A stretch of DNA of 64,000 bases, from the NCBI GenBank assembly GCA_963975425.1, contig CAXBGS010000002.1:372001-436000 (forward strand), in the 5' to 3' direction. Positions within the stretch are counted from its first letter, which is position 1. Each line of letters starts with the position of its first letter. Source of the DNA: CAXBGS01 sp963975425 (lineage in GTDB: Bacteria; Planctomycetota; Planctomycetia; Pirellulales; Pirellulaceae). Positions 25,694 through 34,938 of the stretch are shown here, one piece after another. A program made the position numbers and the translations under genes. The notes beneath the pieces were generated by a model. The model saw only the letters and a list, made by a program, of their open reading frames with translations, made no database searches and was not told where the DNA came from.

Positions 25694-27715
25694 TCAGACC
25701 GTGCTGACTTTCTTTCGTTTTCGATATTTGTTCGGATTCTCGGCCTTGCCGGTGATCTCGTACAAAAATTGACTGGGAATGGTCGGCCTCGCTTTGCCCC
25801 ATTTGCGTCGCGTCAGGGCCATCGACAGTGTCAGCGTTTCTTGTGCTCGCGTGATCCCGACATAGCACAGACGGCGTTCTTCGGCGATGTCTTCCTCGCG
25901 TCCGCTCTTCACACTGCGGCTGTGTGGCAACAGACCTTCTTCCATTCCGACCATATAGACGATTGGAAATTCCAATCCTTTGGCGGCGTGCATCGTCAGC
26001 AACCAGACGGCATTCTTCGCAGCAAGCTTGTCCTTTTCACTGCCCATCTCTTTTCCCGCCAGGGCAATGTCGGAGAGAAATCCCGTCAAGTTGGGATCCG
26101 CTTTGCCTTCTTCGAATGCCGCGACCGCATTGCTCAAATCGCCGATCGACGCCATTCGTGATTCGCGTTCTTCGGGCTGTTCGTACTGCCGCGCAATCTC
26201 ATCGGCATAGGCGGTTCGCTGAACCAGTGTCTCCATCGCGGCGGTCAGCGATTCGTTGGCTGCCCTGTGGCGGACGTCTTCGGCCAAGGATGCCAACTGC
26301 GCGATACCTTCTTTGGCGCGCGGCTGCAGGTCGGTCGTGGCGCTGGGGTCACGCATGACTTGCCACAACGGGACACCGCGAGAAACCGCGCGAGCCATCA
26401 GCAACTCGATCGATTTCTTACTCAGCCCTCTCGCCGGAGTATTGATGATTCTCAGCAGCGAGACTTCGTCATCGGGTTGTTCGATCCATTTCAGATAAGA
26501 CACCATGTCTTTGACTTCTTTGCGATCAAAGAACGACTGGCTGCCCAGCATCACATACGGGACCTCGGCTTTGCGCAGCTCGGTCTCGAACAAACGCGGT
26601 TGCTCATTGGTGCGGAACAGGATCGCGATGTCACGGGGCTGGACGTGTTCGTTGTTGATATAGTGCGCAATCTCGCCCACGACCAATTTCGCTTCGGTCG
26701 TCTCATCTTTGTGCTGGACGATTCTGGGGCGCGGCCCATCGGGGCGACTGGGAATCAGCACTTTGTCGTGCCGCTGAGTGTTGAAATCGATCAAACGATT
26801 GGCCATCGACAAAATCTCGCCTGTGCTGCGGTAATTGTCTTCCAGGCAAACCACTTTGGCATCAGGCCAGTCATTGCGAAAGTTCAGGATGTGCGTGACG
26901 TCCGCCCCACGCCACGCATAGATCGATTGGTCATCATCACCGACGACGCACAGATTTCGATGCCTCAGGGTGAGATGCCGCGTGATTCGATACTGGCTGC
27001 CGTTGGTATCTTGATACTCGTCGACCAAGACGTGATCGTACTTCGACGCTTCTTCATCGCGGATCGCAGGATGTTCGTCAAACAACAACTCGGTTTGCAA
27101 CAACAAGTCGTCGAAATCCATGGCCCCCCGCATCCGCAGCGCATCTTGATAACGCCGGTATCCCGCTGCGGCGAAATGCTCTCGGTCGGTCGCCGCGACC
27201 GAGACCGCTTCGTCGGGGCGGATCGACTGATTTTTCCATCCGCCGATGATCGACAGCATGTCGCTTGGCTTCAACGCGGTACCGGGCAGCCGAAGCTCGC
27301 GCAGCACACCGCGTGCTAGCGATTCCTGGTCGCCGCGATCATAGATCGAAAACTTGGCGGGATAGCCGAGAGCTTTCGCATGACGACGCAGGATACGCAC
27401 ACATTGCGAGTGAAACGTACTGATGGTGGGCTTGGGCGGGGCTTTTTCGCCTTTGCGCGGACGTCGCTTGGTCGCCGATCCGATCAGTTCGCCGACGCGA
27501 TCTTGCATTTCACCGGCAGCCTTGTTGGTGAACGTGACCGCCAAGATGCGGTCCGGTGCGATCCCGTGCCGAATCAAGTTTGCAATGCGAAAGGTAACAA
27601 CACGCGTCTTACCGGTTCCCGCGCCGGCCAAAACCAGCAACGGACCTTTGAGAGTTTCGACGGCGGACGCTTGCGGGCCGTTGAGTCCTTGAGTCGAAAA
27701 TGATGCGGACGACAT
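25694..27715 (-). CDS. UvrD/Rep/PcrA-type ATP-dependent DNA helicase
   Basis: 673 residues from ATG 27715 (the longer GTG-started frame at 27829 adds 38 residues without family character). All superfamily 1A motifs are visible: LNGPQASAV (Q motif), Walker A GAGTGKT at 31-37, LVDEYQDTN (Walker B), VVGDDDQSIYAWRGA (motif III), LEDNYRST (motif IV), LLTMHAAKGLEFP (motif V) and VGITRAQETL (motif VI). It unwinds DNA 3' to 5' in mismatch or nucleotide excision repair and at stalled forks. Rep, UvrD and PcrA are hard to separate by eye. Length is slightly below the usual 700-720. Confidence 0.95.
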   Translation of the reverse strand: MSSASFSTQGLNGPQASAVETLKGPLLVLAGAGTGKTRVVTFRIANLIRHGIAPDRILAVTFTNKAAGEMQDRVGELIGSATKRRPRKGEKAPPKPTISTFHSQCVRILRRHAKALGYPAKFSIYDRGDQESLARGVLRELRLPGTALKPSDMLSIIGGWKNQSIRPDEAVSVAATDREHFAAAGYRRYQDALRMRGAMDFDDLLLQTELLFDEHPAIRDEEASKYDHVLVDEYQDTNGSQYRITRHLTLRHRNLCVVGDDDQSIYAWRGADVTHILNFRNDWPDAKVVCLEDNYRSTGEILSMANRLIDFNTQRHDKVLIPSRPDGPRPRIVQHKDETTEAKLVVGEIAHYINNEHVQPRDIAILFRTNEQPRLFETELRKAEVPYVMLGSQSFFDRKEVKDMVSYLKWIEQPDDEVSLLRIINTPARGLSKKSIELLMARAVSRGVPLWQVMRDPSATTDLQPRAKEGIAQLASLAEDVRHRAANESLTAAMETLVQRTAYADEIARQYEQPEERESRMASIGDLSNAVAAFEEGKADPNLTGFLSDIALAGKEMGSEKDKLAAKNAVWLLTMHAAKGLEFPIVYMVGMEEGLLPHSRSVKSGREEDIAEERRLCYVGITRAQETLTLSMALTRRKWGKARPTIPSQFLYEITGKAENPNKYRKRKKVSTV

Positions 27716-27911
27716 GAATGCAGTATGGAAAGGTTCGGTTGAGATGGATCGGATATCGGCCACCGCAAGCCTGGCAAAGCCGCTTCGAGTTTGGCGAAGC
27801 AGCCCTCGCGGGGCCAATTCAATGGACACAAAATTCGCGCCCTAGCGTGGCGCGCAGCCCTTGGGATTCGTCGCCGGCGACTTGCTGTGGCGATGTGCTG
27901 TGGCGGATCGA

Positions 27912-28592
27912 CTAGCGCAAGCTGTCGCGATCGATCAGCGGGTTGGCGGATCCCTTGCTAATCAAGACCATTGGCAACTGCTGCGGCTTGCCTGCGTTCA
28001 TCGCGACGCGATTAAACGGGATGCCATAGCATGCATAGTCACCCGAGGTGACTTCCAACACGTACACGACGGAAGTCGCCGCGGGACGACTGCTGGAACT
28101 TGGAAAATTTGCCAAGCCGGTGGCGATCATGTACTGGCCGCCTTTGCCGCCCGAAGGCAACGCTTCGGTTACATTGATGGAAAAGTTTCCGAGAAAACGC
28201 CCCAGTCGCGGGTAGATGACCGAACATTGCAATAGCCCCGAATTGTGATCGAGCATGAAAAGTCCTTCGGCGTCACCACTGATGGCTCCCGTGGCCATTG
28301 AGAACTTTTCGCTCGACACGGCAGCCGCCGCATCGATGGTTGGAAAAATGTCGCGAATTCCGTTACCACCAAACGCTGACAGTTGGGCCGAACGACCGGC
28401 AAAATAAGCCGCCGACGCAATCGACGCGACTGTCACGATGGCCATCGCCACAAAGGCCCACCTCGCCCAACCGCAACAGTTTCCCATGGGACCCGACGCC
28501 AGGATCACCGGTTTGATCGATTCCGAAGTCCGCAAGTCCGCCGATTCAACGGCGGGTGCATCCTCAGACAACGCTTGATTCGAATCAGACAT
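27912..28592 (-). CDS. Single-span membrane protein of unknown function
   Basis: 226 residues from ATG 28592, which has GGAG 8 bases upstream; ATG 28607 in the same frame has no ribosome site. A short acidic cytoplasmic N-terminus is followed by CCGWARWAFVAMAIVTVASI (one helix, about residues 39-63) and an extracytoplasmic domain of about 160 residues with Gly-rich strands (GLFMLDHNSGLLQCSVIYP). No family recognised; similar proteins with this layout occur in planctomycetes. It diverges from the Gfo/Idh gene. Confidence 0.78.
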   Translation of the reverse strand: MSDSNQALSEDAPAVESADLRTSESIKPVILASGPMGNCCGWARWAFVAMAIVTVASIASAAYFAGRSAQLSAFGGNGIRDIFPTIDAAAAVSSEKFSMATGAISGDAEGLFMLDHNSGLLQCSVIYPRLGRFLGNFSINVTEALPSGGKGGQYMIATGLANFPSSSSRPAATSVVYVLEVTSGDYACYGIPFNRVAMNAGKPQQLPMVLISKGSANPLIDRDSLR

Positions 28593-28801
28593 CGTGAACG
28601 ACTCCATTTTTTACAAAGCTGGACGGAAAACGTGGGGATTGAGGGAAAAGCCGTGATGCAACCTGACGTTCGGCAACCGATTCAGGACTTCACGTGGTCT
28701 GTAATTGTACGCATTCGACCGGAACTTTACGATTGCGGTCTACTGACAACAAGGTTCCTCAACATTTTCACCAATTCGAGATTCGAACGAAGAGAAACAT
28801 C

Positions 28802-29998
28802 ATGGGTATCAATGCACCGCTAAACCGCAAGCTGCGAATGGGAATCGTCGGTGGTGGACAGGGTTCGTTTATCGGACGCGTCCACTCGATCGCCGCTGGC
28901 CTGGACAACCGTGCCGTCCTGGTCGCCGGGGCGTTTTCGAGCAATCCCGAACGCAGCAAAGCGTCGGCGCCCGACTACGGGGTTGATGATTCGCGGGCGT
29001 ACGGAAGCTACGAAGCCATGCTGGACGCCGAATCAAAAATGCCAGAGGACGAACGCATCGATTTCGTCAGCGTCACGACGCCCAACCACACACACTTTGA
29101 AATCGCGCGTGCTGCTGTCGAAGCCGGATTCAATGTTGTTTGCGACAAGCCGATGACTTTCGACCTGTCGCAAGCGGAAGAACTGCTGAAAACCGTCGAA
29201 GGCACCGACGTCGTCTTCGCACTCTCGCACAACTACACAGGCTATCCACTGATTCGCCAAGCTCGGCAAATGATCCTCAACGGTGATCTTGGCGAAATCA
29301 ACGCGATCCGATCACAGTACATCCAAGGTTGGCTGCGAACGTCGCTGGAAGACGAAGATCAAAAACAAGCGGCATGGCGGACCGATCCGGCCAAGAGTGG
29401 TGCCGCCGGCGCGTTTGGTGATATCGCGACGCACGCGTACAACTTGGGACGCTATATGACCGGCGTGTTGCCCGAGTCCGTCAGCTGTCACCTGAAAGCT
29501 TTTGTCAGCGGACGCAAGCTGGATGACTATGGCACCGCAGTGATCCGTTACGAAAATGGAGCACTCGGCACCGTCACCGCGTCGCAGATCAGCCATGGAC
29601 GCGAAAACGACTTGGAAATCGAGATCGATGGAACGCTGGGATCGCTTCGCTGGCGACAAGAAAATCCGAACGAGTTGATTTATCGACAGAACGGTAAACC
29701 GCACCAGATCTATACCCGCGATCCCAATGCCGCGCACATGCAGGGCGCCGGTGCCGCGGCGTGTCGTTTGCCCGCGGGACACCCGGAAGCCTTCTTCGAG
29801 GCGTTCAGCAATATCTATGCGGCCGCGTTCGATGCAATGGCCGCGCGCAGCGATGGACAAAACATTGAACGTCGCGATACCGTCTATCCGAACGTGTACG
29901 ACGGCGTCGAAGGTATGTACTTCATCCAGCAGTGCGTCGCCAGCAGCCAGCAAGATGCGGCTTGGTTGCCGCTGAAACACGACGCCGCAAGACGCTAA
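28802..29998 (+). CDS. Gfo/Idh/MocA family NAD(P)-dependent oxidoreductase
   Basis: 398 residues from ATG 28802. The Rossmann N-terminal domain shows MGIVGGGQGSFIGRVH (dinucleotide loop) and CDKPMTFD (the catalytic-site Lys-Pro of the family). The C-terminal alpha/beta domain has FGDIATHAYNLGRYMTG with the His expected near the active site. Family members oxidise or reduce sugar hydroxyls or act as sugar dehydrogenases or glycosidases; the substrate here is unknown. Stands alone, with an inverted repeat 48 bases downstream. GAAGAGAA precedes the start. Confidence 0.92.
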   Translation: MGINAPLNRKLRMGIVGGGQGSFIGRVHSIAAGLDNRAVLVAGAFSSNPERSKASAPDYGVDDSRAYGSYEAMLDAESKMPEDERIDFVSVTTPNHTHFEIARAAVEAGFNVVCDKPMTFDLSQAEELLKTVEGTDVVFALSHNYTGYPLIRQARQMILNGDLGEINAIRSQYIQGWLRTSLEDEDQKQAAWRTDPAKSGAAGAFGDIATHAYNLGRYMTGVLPESVSCHLKAFVSGRKLDDYGTAVIRYENGALGTVTASQISHGRENDLEIEIDGTLGSLRWRQENPNELIYRQNGKPHQIYTRDPNAAHMQGAGAAACRLPAGHPEAFFEAFSNIYAAAFDAMAARSDGQNIERRDTVYPNVYDGVEGMYFIQQCVASSQQDAAWLPLKHDAARR

Positions 29999-30045
29999 CC
30001 ATAACCATCGTTTCGAAAACTCAAATTGTTTCGAAACCTATCGCG

Positions 30046-30071
30046 TAGCTGGGCCGGCGACGGCCCAGCTA
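30046..30071. terminator. Perfect 11-bp stem with GCGA tetraloop
   Basis: TAGCTGGGCCG at 30046-30056 pairs exactly with CGGCCCAGCTA at 30061-30071 around the four-base loop GCGA (a GNRA-type loop). It lies about 48 bases after the Gfo/Idh stop. There is no T run on either side, so as an intrinsic terminator it is incomplete; it may be an mRNA-stabilising hairpin or a terminator with relaxed requirements. Confidence 0.7.
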
Positions 30072-30196
30072 TCGACCGCTTTGTCCATTCCTGTCCGGCT
30101 CGGGCCTACTGGGTTCGGTTCAATCCCGTGTGAACGGTTGCCGGCAACGCTGCGGATTAACGATTCGCGCGCCCCTGTTGGTTACCAAGCCGCCTC

Positions 30197-31006
30197 ATGC
30201 AAGATCCTAACCACGAACCTCCGACGCCAGGCTGTGTCGCTGTGATATTACCGGCGGCGGGCAGTGGCCGTCGTTTCGGCAGCGAACAGAACAAACTGTT
30301 CGCCCAAATCGCGGGAAAACCGCTGTGGTACCGCGCGGCAGAACGATTGCGTCATCGCAGCGAAGTGGGACCGATCGTGATGGCCGTCTCGAAAGCGGAC
30401 TTGCCACGTTTTCAACAGGAGGAACGGGCGTTGGTTGACTCGTTGAATATTCAGTGCGTCATCGGCGGAGCAGAGCGAACCGACAGCGTCCGTGCCGGAT
30501 TGGACGCACTGGCTGCCGCCGAATCGTCCGGTGCCTCCGAATCGTCCGGTGCCTCCGAATCGTCCACTGCCTCCGAATCGTCCACTGCCTCCGATCGTGC
30601 GGAAGCGATTCGCTTCGTCGCCGTTCACGACGCGGCCCGGCCACTGGTGCCGGATGCGGATTTGGCCGCTGTCTTTGCGTCCGCTTCGCAAACCGGGGCG
30701 GCCATCTTGGCGACTCCCGTATCCGGAACACTCAAACGCACCCCCGATCACGGCAGGACATCGACCACCGTCGACCGACGCGACATGTGGACCGCGCTGA
30801 CCCCACAAGTCTTTCGTATCGATCTGCTCCGCCGCGCCTATGAACGTTATCGGGGGCGACCGGCAACCGATGACGCCGAATTGGTCGAGCGGATCGGACA
30901 TGCGGTATCGCTCATCCGTGGATCGGCCGAAAACATTAAAATCACTCATCCCGAAGACCTCTTAATCGCCGAAGCCGTTTACGCTCGGCAAAACGAAAAT
31001 GCCTGA
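30197..31006 (+). CDS. ispD: 2-C-methyl-D-erythritol 4-phosphate cytidylyltransferase
   Basis: Transfers CMP from CTP to methylerythritol phosphate in non-mevalonate isoprenoid synthesis (EC 2.7.7.60). Signature LPAAGSGRRFG at 18-28 binds CTP, GGAERTDSVRAGL near 90-102 and VAVHDAARPLV near 141-151 are family blocks, and DDAELVE is near the end. 269 residues, about 30 longer than E. coli IspD. The extra length is one insertion at about 107-136 between the second and third blocks, made of Glu/Ser/Ala repeats (unit ESSGAS, ESSTAS) encoded by an 18-bp tandem repeat. The gene overlaps tyrS by 8 bases, so they are co-translated. No ispF follows. Confidence 0.95.
   Translation: MQDPNHEPPTPGCVAVILPAAGSGRRFGSEQNKLFAQIAGKPLWYRAAERLRHRSEVGPIVMAVSKADLPRFQQEERALVDSLNIQCVIGGAERTDSVRAGLDALAAAESSGASESSGASESSTASESSTASDRAEAIRFVAVHDAARPLVPDADLAAVFASASQTGAAILATPVSGTLKRTPDHGRTSTTVDRRDMWTALTPQVFRIDLLRRAYERYRGRPATDDAELVERIGHAVSLIRGSAENIKITHPEDLLIAEAVYARQNENA
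30521..30592. repeat. Four-copy 18-bp in-frame repeat inside ispD
   Basis: GAATCGTCCGGTGCCTCC occurs twice and GAATCGTCCACTGCCTCC twice, end to end at 30521-30538, 30539-30556, 30557-30574 and 30575-30592. A unit length of 18 keeps the frame. It encodes the Ser/Glu linker in the surface insertion of IspD. Copy number may vary between strains. Confidence 0.92.
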
Positions 31007-32282
31007 ACAAAACCTGCTCGATGAACTGCGTTGGCGAGGACTCATCCACCAAGTCACCGACGAAGAAGGACTCGCAAAGTTACTCGCGCAAGGCCCACAG
31101 ACGGTCTACATCGGATTCGATCCGACGGCCAGCAGTTTGCACGTCGGCAGCTTGATGCAACTAATGATGCTGCGCAGGTTTCAACGCGCCGGCCATCGAC
31201 CGATTGCACTTGTCGGCGGTGCGACGGGAATGATTGGTGATCCCAGCGGTAAGAGCGAAGAACGCAATCTGCTGTCCGCCGAACAATTGCAGGACAACGT
31301 CGACGGCGTCGCCAAGCAAATGCGCCGGTTTCTCGATTTCGAAGGCGATCAGGCGGCGAAACTGCTGAACAACTTTGAATGGATGGAAAATTTCTCGTAC
31401 CTGAATTTTTTGCGTGATGTCGGAAAGAACTTTCCCGTTGGCGCGATGATGGGCAAAGAGTCCGTACGTTCACGATTGGAAAGCGAAGCGGGATTAAGTT
31501 ACACCGAGTTCAGTTACATGCTGCTGCAGGCCTATGACTTTGTGCACCTGTGCCGTGAACACGATTGCCAAATCCAAGCCGGCGGCAGCGACCAGTGGGG
31601 CAATGTCACTGCGGGAATCGATCTGGGACGCCGCATGCTGGGCAAACAACTGTACGGCCTGACCGCGCCGTTGTTGACGACCAGCGACGGCCGCAAGATG
31701 GGCAAAACCGAAAGCGGCGCGATTTGGTTGGACGCCGAACGAACGAGCCCGTACACGTTTTACCAATACTGGATTAACGTCGCCGATGACGACGTGATGC
31801 GTTGCATCGCCTACTTGACCGAGATCGAACGCGACGAGTACGACGCGCTCTCGGAGCAAACCAAATCGGATCCGGGTCGGCGTACTGCGCAAAAGAGACT
31901 GGCCGAATGGATGACCAGCTTTGTGCACGGCGATGAGGGACTGGCCGCCGCGACCCGAGCCAGCCAGATTCTTTTCGGTGGCGAAATCGGTGACGCGACC
32001 GATGCGCAGTTGGCAGAAATCTTTGCCGATGTCCCCAGCCAAGAAGTCCCCCGCGACAAGCTCGATGGCGACGGTTTCTGGATCGTCGAAGCGCTACAAA
32101 CCGCTGGCCTGGTCAACAGCAGCAGCGAAGCTCGTCGAGGGATCAAAGACGGTGGCGTGTACGTCAACAACCAACGTGTTGCGGATGCGAATCTGAAACT
32201 CTCCCCCGATGATCTAGCCAGTGAGACCGTGATCGTCGTGCGCAAAGGCAAACGAAAATACGCCTTGCTACGGTTTACTTGA
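30999..32282 (+). CDS. tyrS: Tyrosyl-tRNA synthetase
   Basis: 427 residues, the normal size of bacterial TyrRS (class Ic aminoacyl-tRNA synthetase, EC 6.1.1.1). The HIGH-like motif is HVGS (about 48-51), GGSDQWGN lies in the active site, and the KMSKS-like motif is GRKMGKT. The C-terminal S4 RNA-binding domain includes SSEARRGIKDGGVYVNNQRV. Charges tRNA-Tyr with tyrosine. Overlaps ispD at its start, with ATG 30999 set inside the ispD end; converges with the protein kinase gene. Confidence 0.97.
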   Translation: MPEQNLLDELRWRGLIHQVTDEEGLAKLLAQGPQTVYIGFDPTASSLHVGSLMQLMMLRRFQRAGHRPIALVGGATGMIGDPSGKSEERNLLSAEQLQDNVDGVAKQMRRFLDFEGDQAAKLLNNFEWMENFSYLNFLRDVGKNFPVGAMMGKESVRSRLESEAGLSYTEFSYMLLQAYDFVHLCREHDCQIQAGGSDQWGNVTAGIDLGRRMLGKQLYGLTAPLLTTSDGRKMGKTESGAIWLDAERTSPYTFYQYWINVADDDVMRCIAYLTEIERDEYDALSEQTKSDPGRRTAQKRLAEWMTSFVHGDEGLAAATRASQILFGGEIGDATDAQLAEIFADVPSQEVPRDKLDGDGFWIVEALQTAGLVNSSSEARRGIKDGGVYVNNQRVADANLKLSPDDLASETVIVVRKGKRKYALLRFT

Positions 32283-32308
32283 TCGCTGGGGAGTCGTTTG
32301 ACTGTGGG

Positions 32309-33895
32309 CTAAGAGTCTTCCACTTGCAGGCTAAGTTCGGCAAGTCGGTCTCGACGAATGACACTTTCGAAACGCCGCACCGCCACGGCGTTGGTTTTGG
32401 CCAGTTCTCGGTACAAGCGTTTCAATTCATCACGCGTCCGCCGGGCCAAATGCGCACTGGACTGGCCTTCGTAAACGCGAATCTTTTTCTCCAGTGCCAA
32501 CAACTGATAAATTTTGTCAGCTTCGACGCTGCCGAGCACCGTATCCAACGCCGCGATGGCCTCACCGAAACGCCCTTCGGATAGATGAACTTCCGCGAGA
32601 TGCAAAAGTGATTTCAGGTGATAAGCGGCATAGTCCGAATTTTCACTCGGTGGAAAATAGCGGCTGACCGATGCCCAGCCGGCTTCGTCATCGCGGGCAA
32701 CGGCGACCAGGAATTGCTGTTCGACCGACTCCGCTCGCTTGACGTGATCGGGTCGCAACAGCGGTTCGATATCTTTGGGTGGCTGGATTGCCGCGACGTA
32801 TCCGGCGATACCCGCGCAAGCCAGCGGCAACAGGCAAGCCCCAGCGACACGAAAGAATTTCGATTTGCGACGTAGTCTCGCACGATCGGTCAGACGCTGC
32901 AGCCGTATCGTCGCGGCCGCCGTTCCGACGGTTCCATACGCGCCCCCAAGCGACACCGAGGCTTCGGCACGTACTGCGTCTAATAACTCCGTGGGCGATT
33001 GGAACCGATCCGATGGCAGTTTATTCATCAGCCGATTGACGACGGCGATCAACCACTCTGGCAAATCGTTCACGCCGCGAGCACGATCAAGCGGCAAGGG
33101 GCGGTCGTGCAAATGCATCACGGCCAGAGCCAACGGATCGTCGGCTTCGAACGGGGGACGTCCGGCCAACAAGTGATACATCGTCACACCCAGCGAGTAC
33201 AAATCGCTGCGCACGTCGACCGCATTGCCTTGCACCTGTTCGGGGCTCATGTACCGCGGCGTGCCGAGCGTAAAACCGGCTTGCGTTAGGTCCGCGCGGC
33301 TGGAATCGACATCGGGACCGAGGCGAGCCAAACCAAAATCAGCCACTTTGATGATCCCGCGAGAGGACCGCATGATGTTCTCGGGCTTGATGTCCCGGTG
33401 CGTGATTCCCGATTCGGCGGCGGCTTGCAGGGCCGAGGCAACGCCGACCAACACTTCGATCGCATCGGATTCGTCAAGCGTTCCGTTGCGCGTTAACTCT
33501 TCCCGCAGGTTCATCCCGTCGATCAGTTCCTGCGCCATGAAGTGATTCGTGCCGACGCTGCCAACGTCATACACCTGGACGATGTTGGGATGGTTCAACT
33601 TCGCCGCCGCGCGGGCCTCTCGGCGGAACCGCTTTACGTAGTCCGCATCTCGTGCATACTCGGTCCGCAAGACTTTGATCGCGACTTCGCGGCCCAGGGT
33701 GAGATGTCGGGCGGCAAAGACGTCGGCCATGCCACCGCGACCAAGCTTTCTAAGAATCTGGTAATCGCCCATCTGGCAACCCACCAGACTGGCCGATGAA
33801 CCGCTGGACGGATTGCTCGCCGAGCCGGTTCCTGACCCACCGGTCTCGGAATCGGTCCGATCGAAAGTATCAGCGGGGTCGTTGTCGGCACTCAA
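32309..33895 (-). CDS. Transmembrane serine/threonine protein kinase
   Basis: 528 residues from TTG 33895, which overlaps the larE stop as TTGA; the first in-frame ATG is at about residue 42, ahead of MGDYQILRKLGRGGM. The first 40 residues are Ser/Gly/Asp-rich. Kinase subdomains: glycine loop LGRGGMADVF, VAIK (Lys 74), HRDIKPEN (Asp 168), DFGLA (Asp 186) and GTPRYMSPEQ. A transmembrane helix is at about 347-370, then a C-terminal segment of about 155 residues with helical, TPR-like character outside the membrane. It phosphorylates unknown proteins. The end of the methyltransferase-larE-kinase operon. Confidence 0.93.
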   Translation of the reverse strand: MSADNDPADTFDRTDSETGGSGTGSASNPSSGSSASLVGCQMGDYQILRKLGRGGMADVFAARHLTLGREVAIKVLRTEYARDADYVKRFRREARAAAKLNHPNIVQVYDVGSVGTNHFMAQELIDGMNLREELTRNGTLDESDAIEVLVGVASALQAAAESGITHRDIKPENIMRSSRGIIKVADFGLARLGPDVDSSRADLTQAGFTLGTPRYMSPEQVQGNAVDVRSDLYSLGVTMYHLLAGRPPFEADDPLALAVMHLHDRPLPLDRARGVNDLPEWLIAVVNRLMNKLPSDRFQSPTELLDAVRAEASVSLGGAYGTVGTAAATIRLQRLTDRARLRRKSKFFRVAGACLLPLACAGIAGYVAAIQPPKDIEPLLRPDHVKRAESVEQQFLVAVARDDEAGWASVSRYFPPSENSDYAAYHLKSLLHLAEVHLSEGRFGEAIAALDTVLGSVEADKIYQLLALEKKIRVYEGQSSAHLARRTRDELKRLYRELAKTNAVAVRRFESVIRRDRLAELSLQVEDS

Positions 33896-34938
33896 AACGT
33901 ATCCTTGTTGGTTGCGTTTTCGGTCGGCGAATCCGCCATACCGATTGTAACCAGTTCGCGATTCATGCTACCGGATTGTAAACCGCCCAGGTCGATCGTG
34001 ACGAACCGAAAGCCCAAGTCGCGCAGTGTCTGATGCATCAATTCCGCAAATTGAGGCTCACAGGCACGTGCCAAGTCCTCGATCATCAATTCGACTCGGG
34101 CAAGTTCGTCATGGTGCAGCCGGACGCGTAAATCCGTAAATCCCTGGTCTCGCAGCCATGATTCCGCTCGCTCAATCCGGCCCAAGCGGTCAGGCGTCAC
34201 CTGGACGCCGTAGGCGACTCGACTGGCCAAACACGGCGACGCCGGCAAGTCATGGTTGGATAACCCAAAATGTTCGGCGAGCAATCGGACACGCCGCTTG
34301 GTGAACCCTAAATCGGCAAGCGGCGTACAAACACCCGCCATCTGGCCCGCTTCGATACCCGGACGATAGTCGCCCAGGTCGTCGGCGTTGGTTCCCGATA
34401 CGATCGCTGCAGCGGGTAACGATTTATCTGGCAGCGTTTGATCTGGCGGCGTTTGACCCGAAAGAGATTCCACGATTGTCATGCATTGCTGGCGAATCGT
34501 CGCGTATAGCGATTCCTTGCAAGCGAAGCACCGACGCGTGTCGTTGCGCACATAGTCGTCACGCTGGAACTCTTGGGTACGCACGATTCGGTGCGAGATG
34601 CCGATTTCGCCTGCGATTCGGCAAGCCCAATCAAGTTGCCACTGCGGAACACTGGGTGATTGAGCGGTCATCGCGATCGCATGTTCCGGGTCGGCGCGCA
34701 CGGCCGCCGCAGCAACGACGCTGCTATCGACGCCGCCAGAGAACGCCACGACAAGACGCCCGCGATCGGCCGACCGATATCGCTGCAGTCGTTCGATCAA
34801 GCGTTTCGCGTCATCCAGCGTTTGCGGGCTGCCAGCTTGCGAATTGCCCGTTGGGGGACTGCCAGCTTGCGAATCGGTCGATTCGGTGGCTCGAGGATCG
34901 ATTGTTTGGGAATCAGACAAGCTCAATGACTTAGTCAC
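33892..34938 (-). CDS. larE: LarE-type ATP-dependent sacrificial sulfur transferase
   Basis: PP-loop ATPase of the N-type family: SGGVDSS (about 67-73), RCFACK (137-141), GTNADDLGDYRPG (182-194) and ASPCLASR (about 233-240), where Cys 236 matches the sacrificial Cys of Lactiplantibacillus LarE. LarE inserts sulfur into the pincer-nickel cofactor precursor; LarB and LarC are not in the window, so the target is uncertain. GTG 34938 (overlapping the methyltransferase stop) is taken as start; ATG 34986 would extend the overlap to 56 bases and other ATGs lie between. A proline-rich insertion near residues 160-177 and an N-terminal linker contain short repeats. The stop overlaps the kinase start. 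Confidence 0.88.
   Translation of the reverse strand: MTKSLSLSDSQTIDPRATESTDSQAGSPPTGNSQAGSPQTLDDAKRLIERLQRYRSADRGRLVVAFSGGVDSSVVAAAAVRADPEHAIAMTAQSPSVPQWQLDWACRIAGEIGISHRIVRTQEFQRDDYVRNDTRRCFACKESLYATIRQQCMTIVESLSGQTPPDQTLPDKSLPAAAIVSGTNADDLGDYRPGIEAGQMAGVCTPLADLGFTKRRVRLLAEHFGLSNHDLPASPCLASRVAYGVQVTPDRLGRIERAESWLRDQGFTDLRVRLHHDELARVELMIEDLARACEPQFAELMHQTLRDLGFRFVTIDLGGLQSGSMNRELVTIGMADSPTENATNKDTF
34829..34874. repeat. Two-copy 30-bp repeat in the larE 5' region
   Basis: CTGCCAGCTTGCGAAT recurs exactly at 34829-34844 and 34859-34874, 30 bases apart, giving the in-frame protein repeat NSQAGSP/DSQAGSP in the LarE N-terminal linker. Similar in kind to the ispD minisatellite. Confidence 0.8.

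Noticed and set aside
26267..27319. A 350-codon plus-strand frame
   Set aside because: It is the antisense of the UvrD/PcrA helicase, whose motifs are clear on the other strand.
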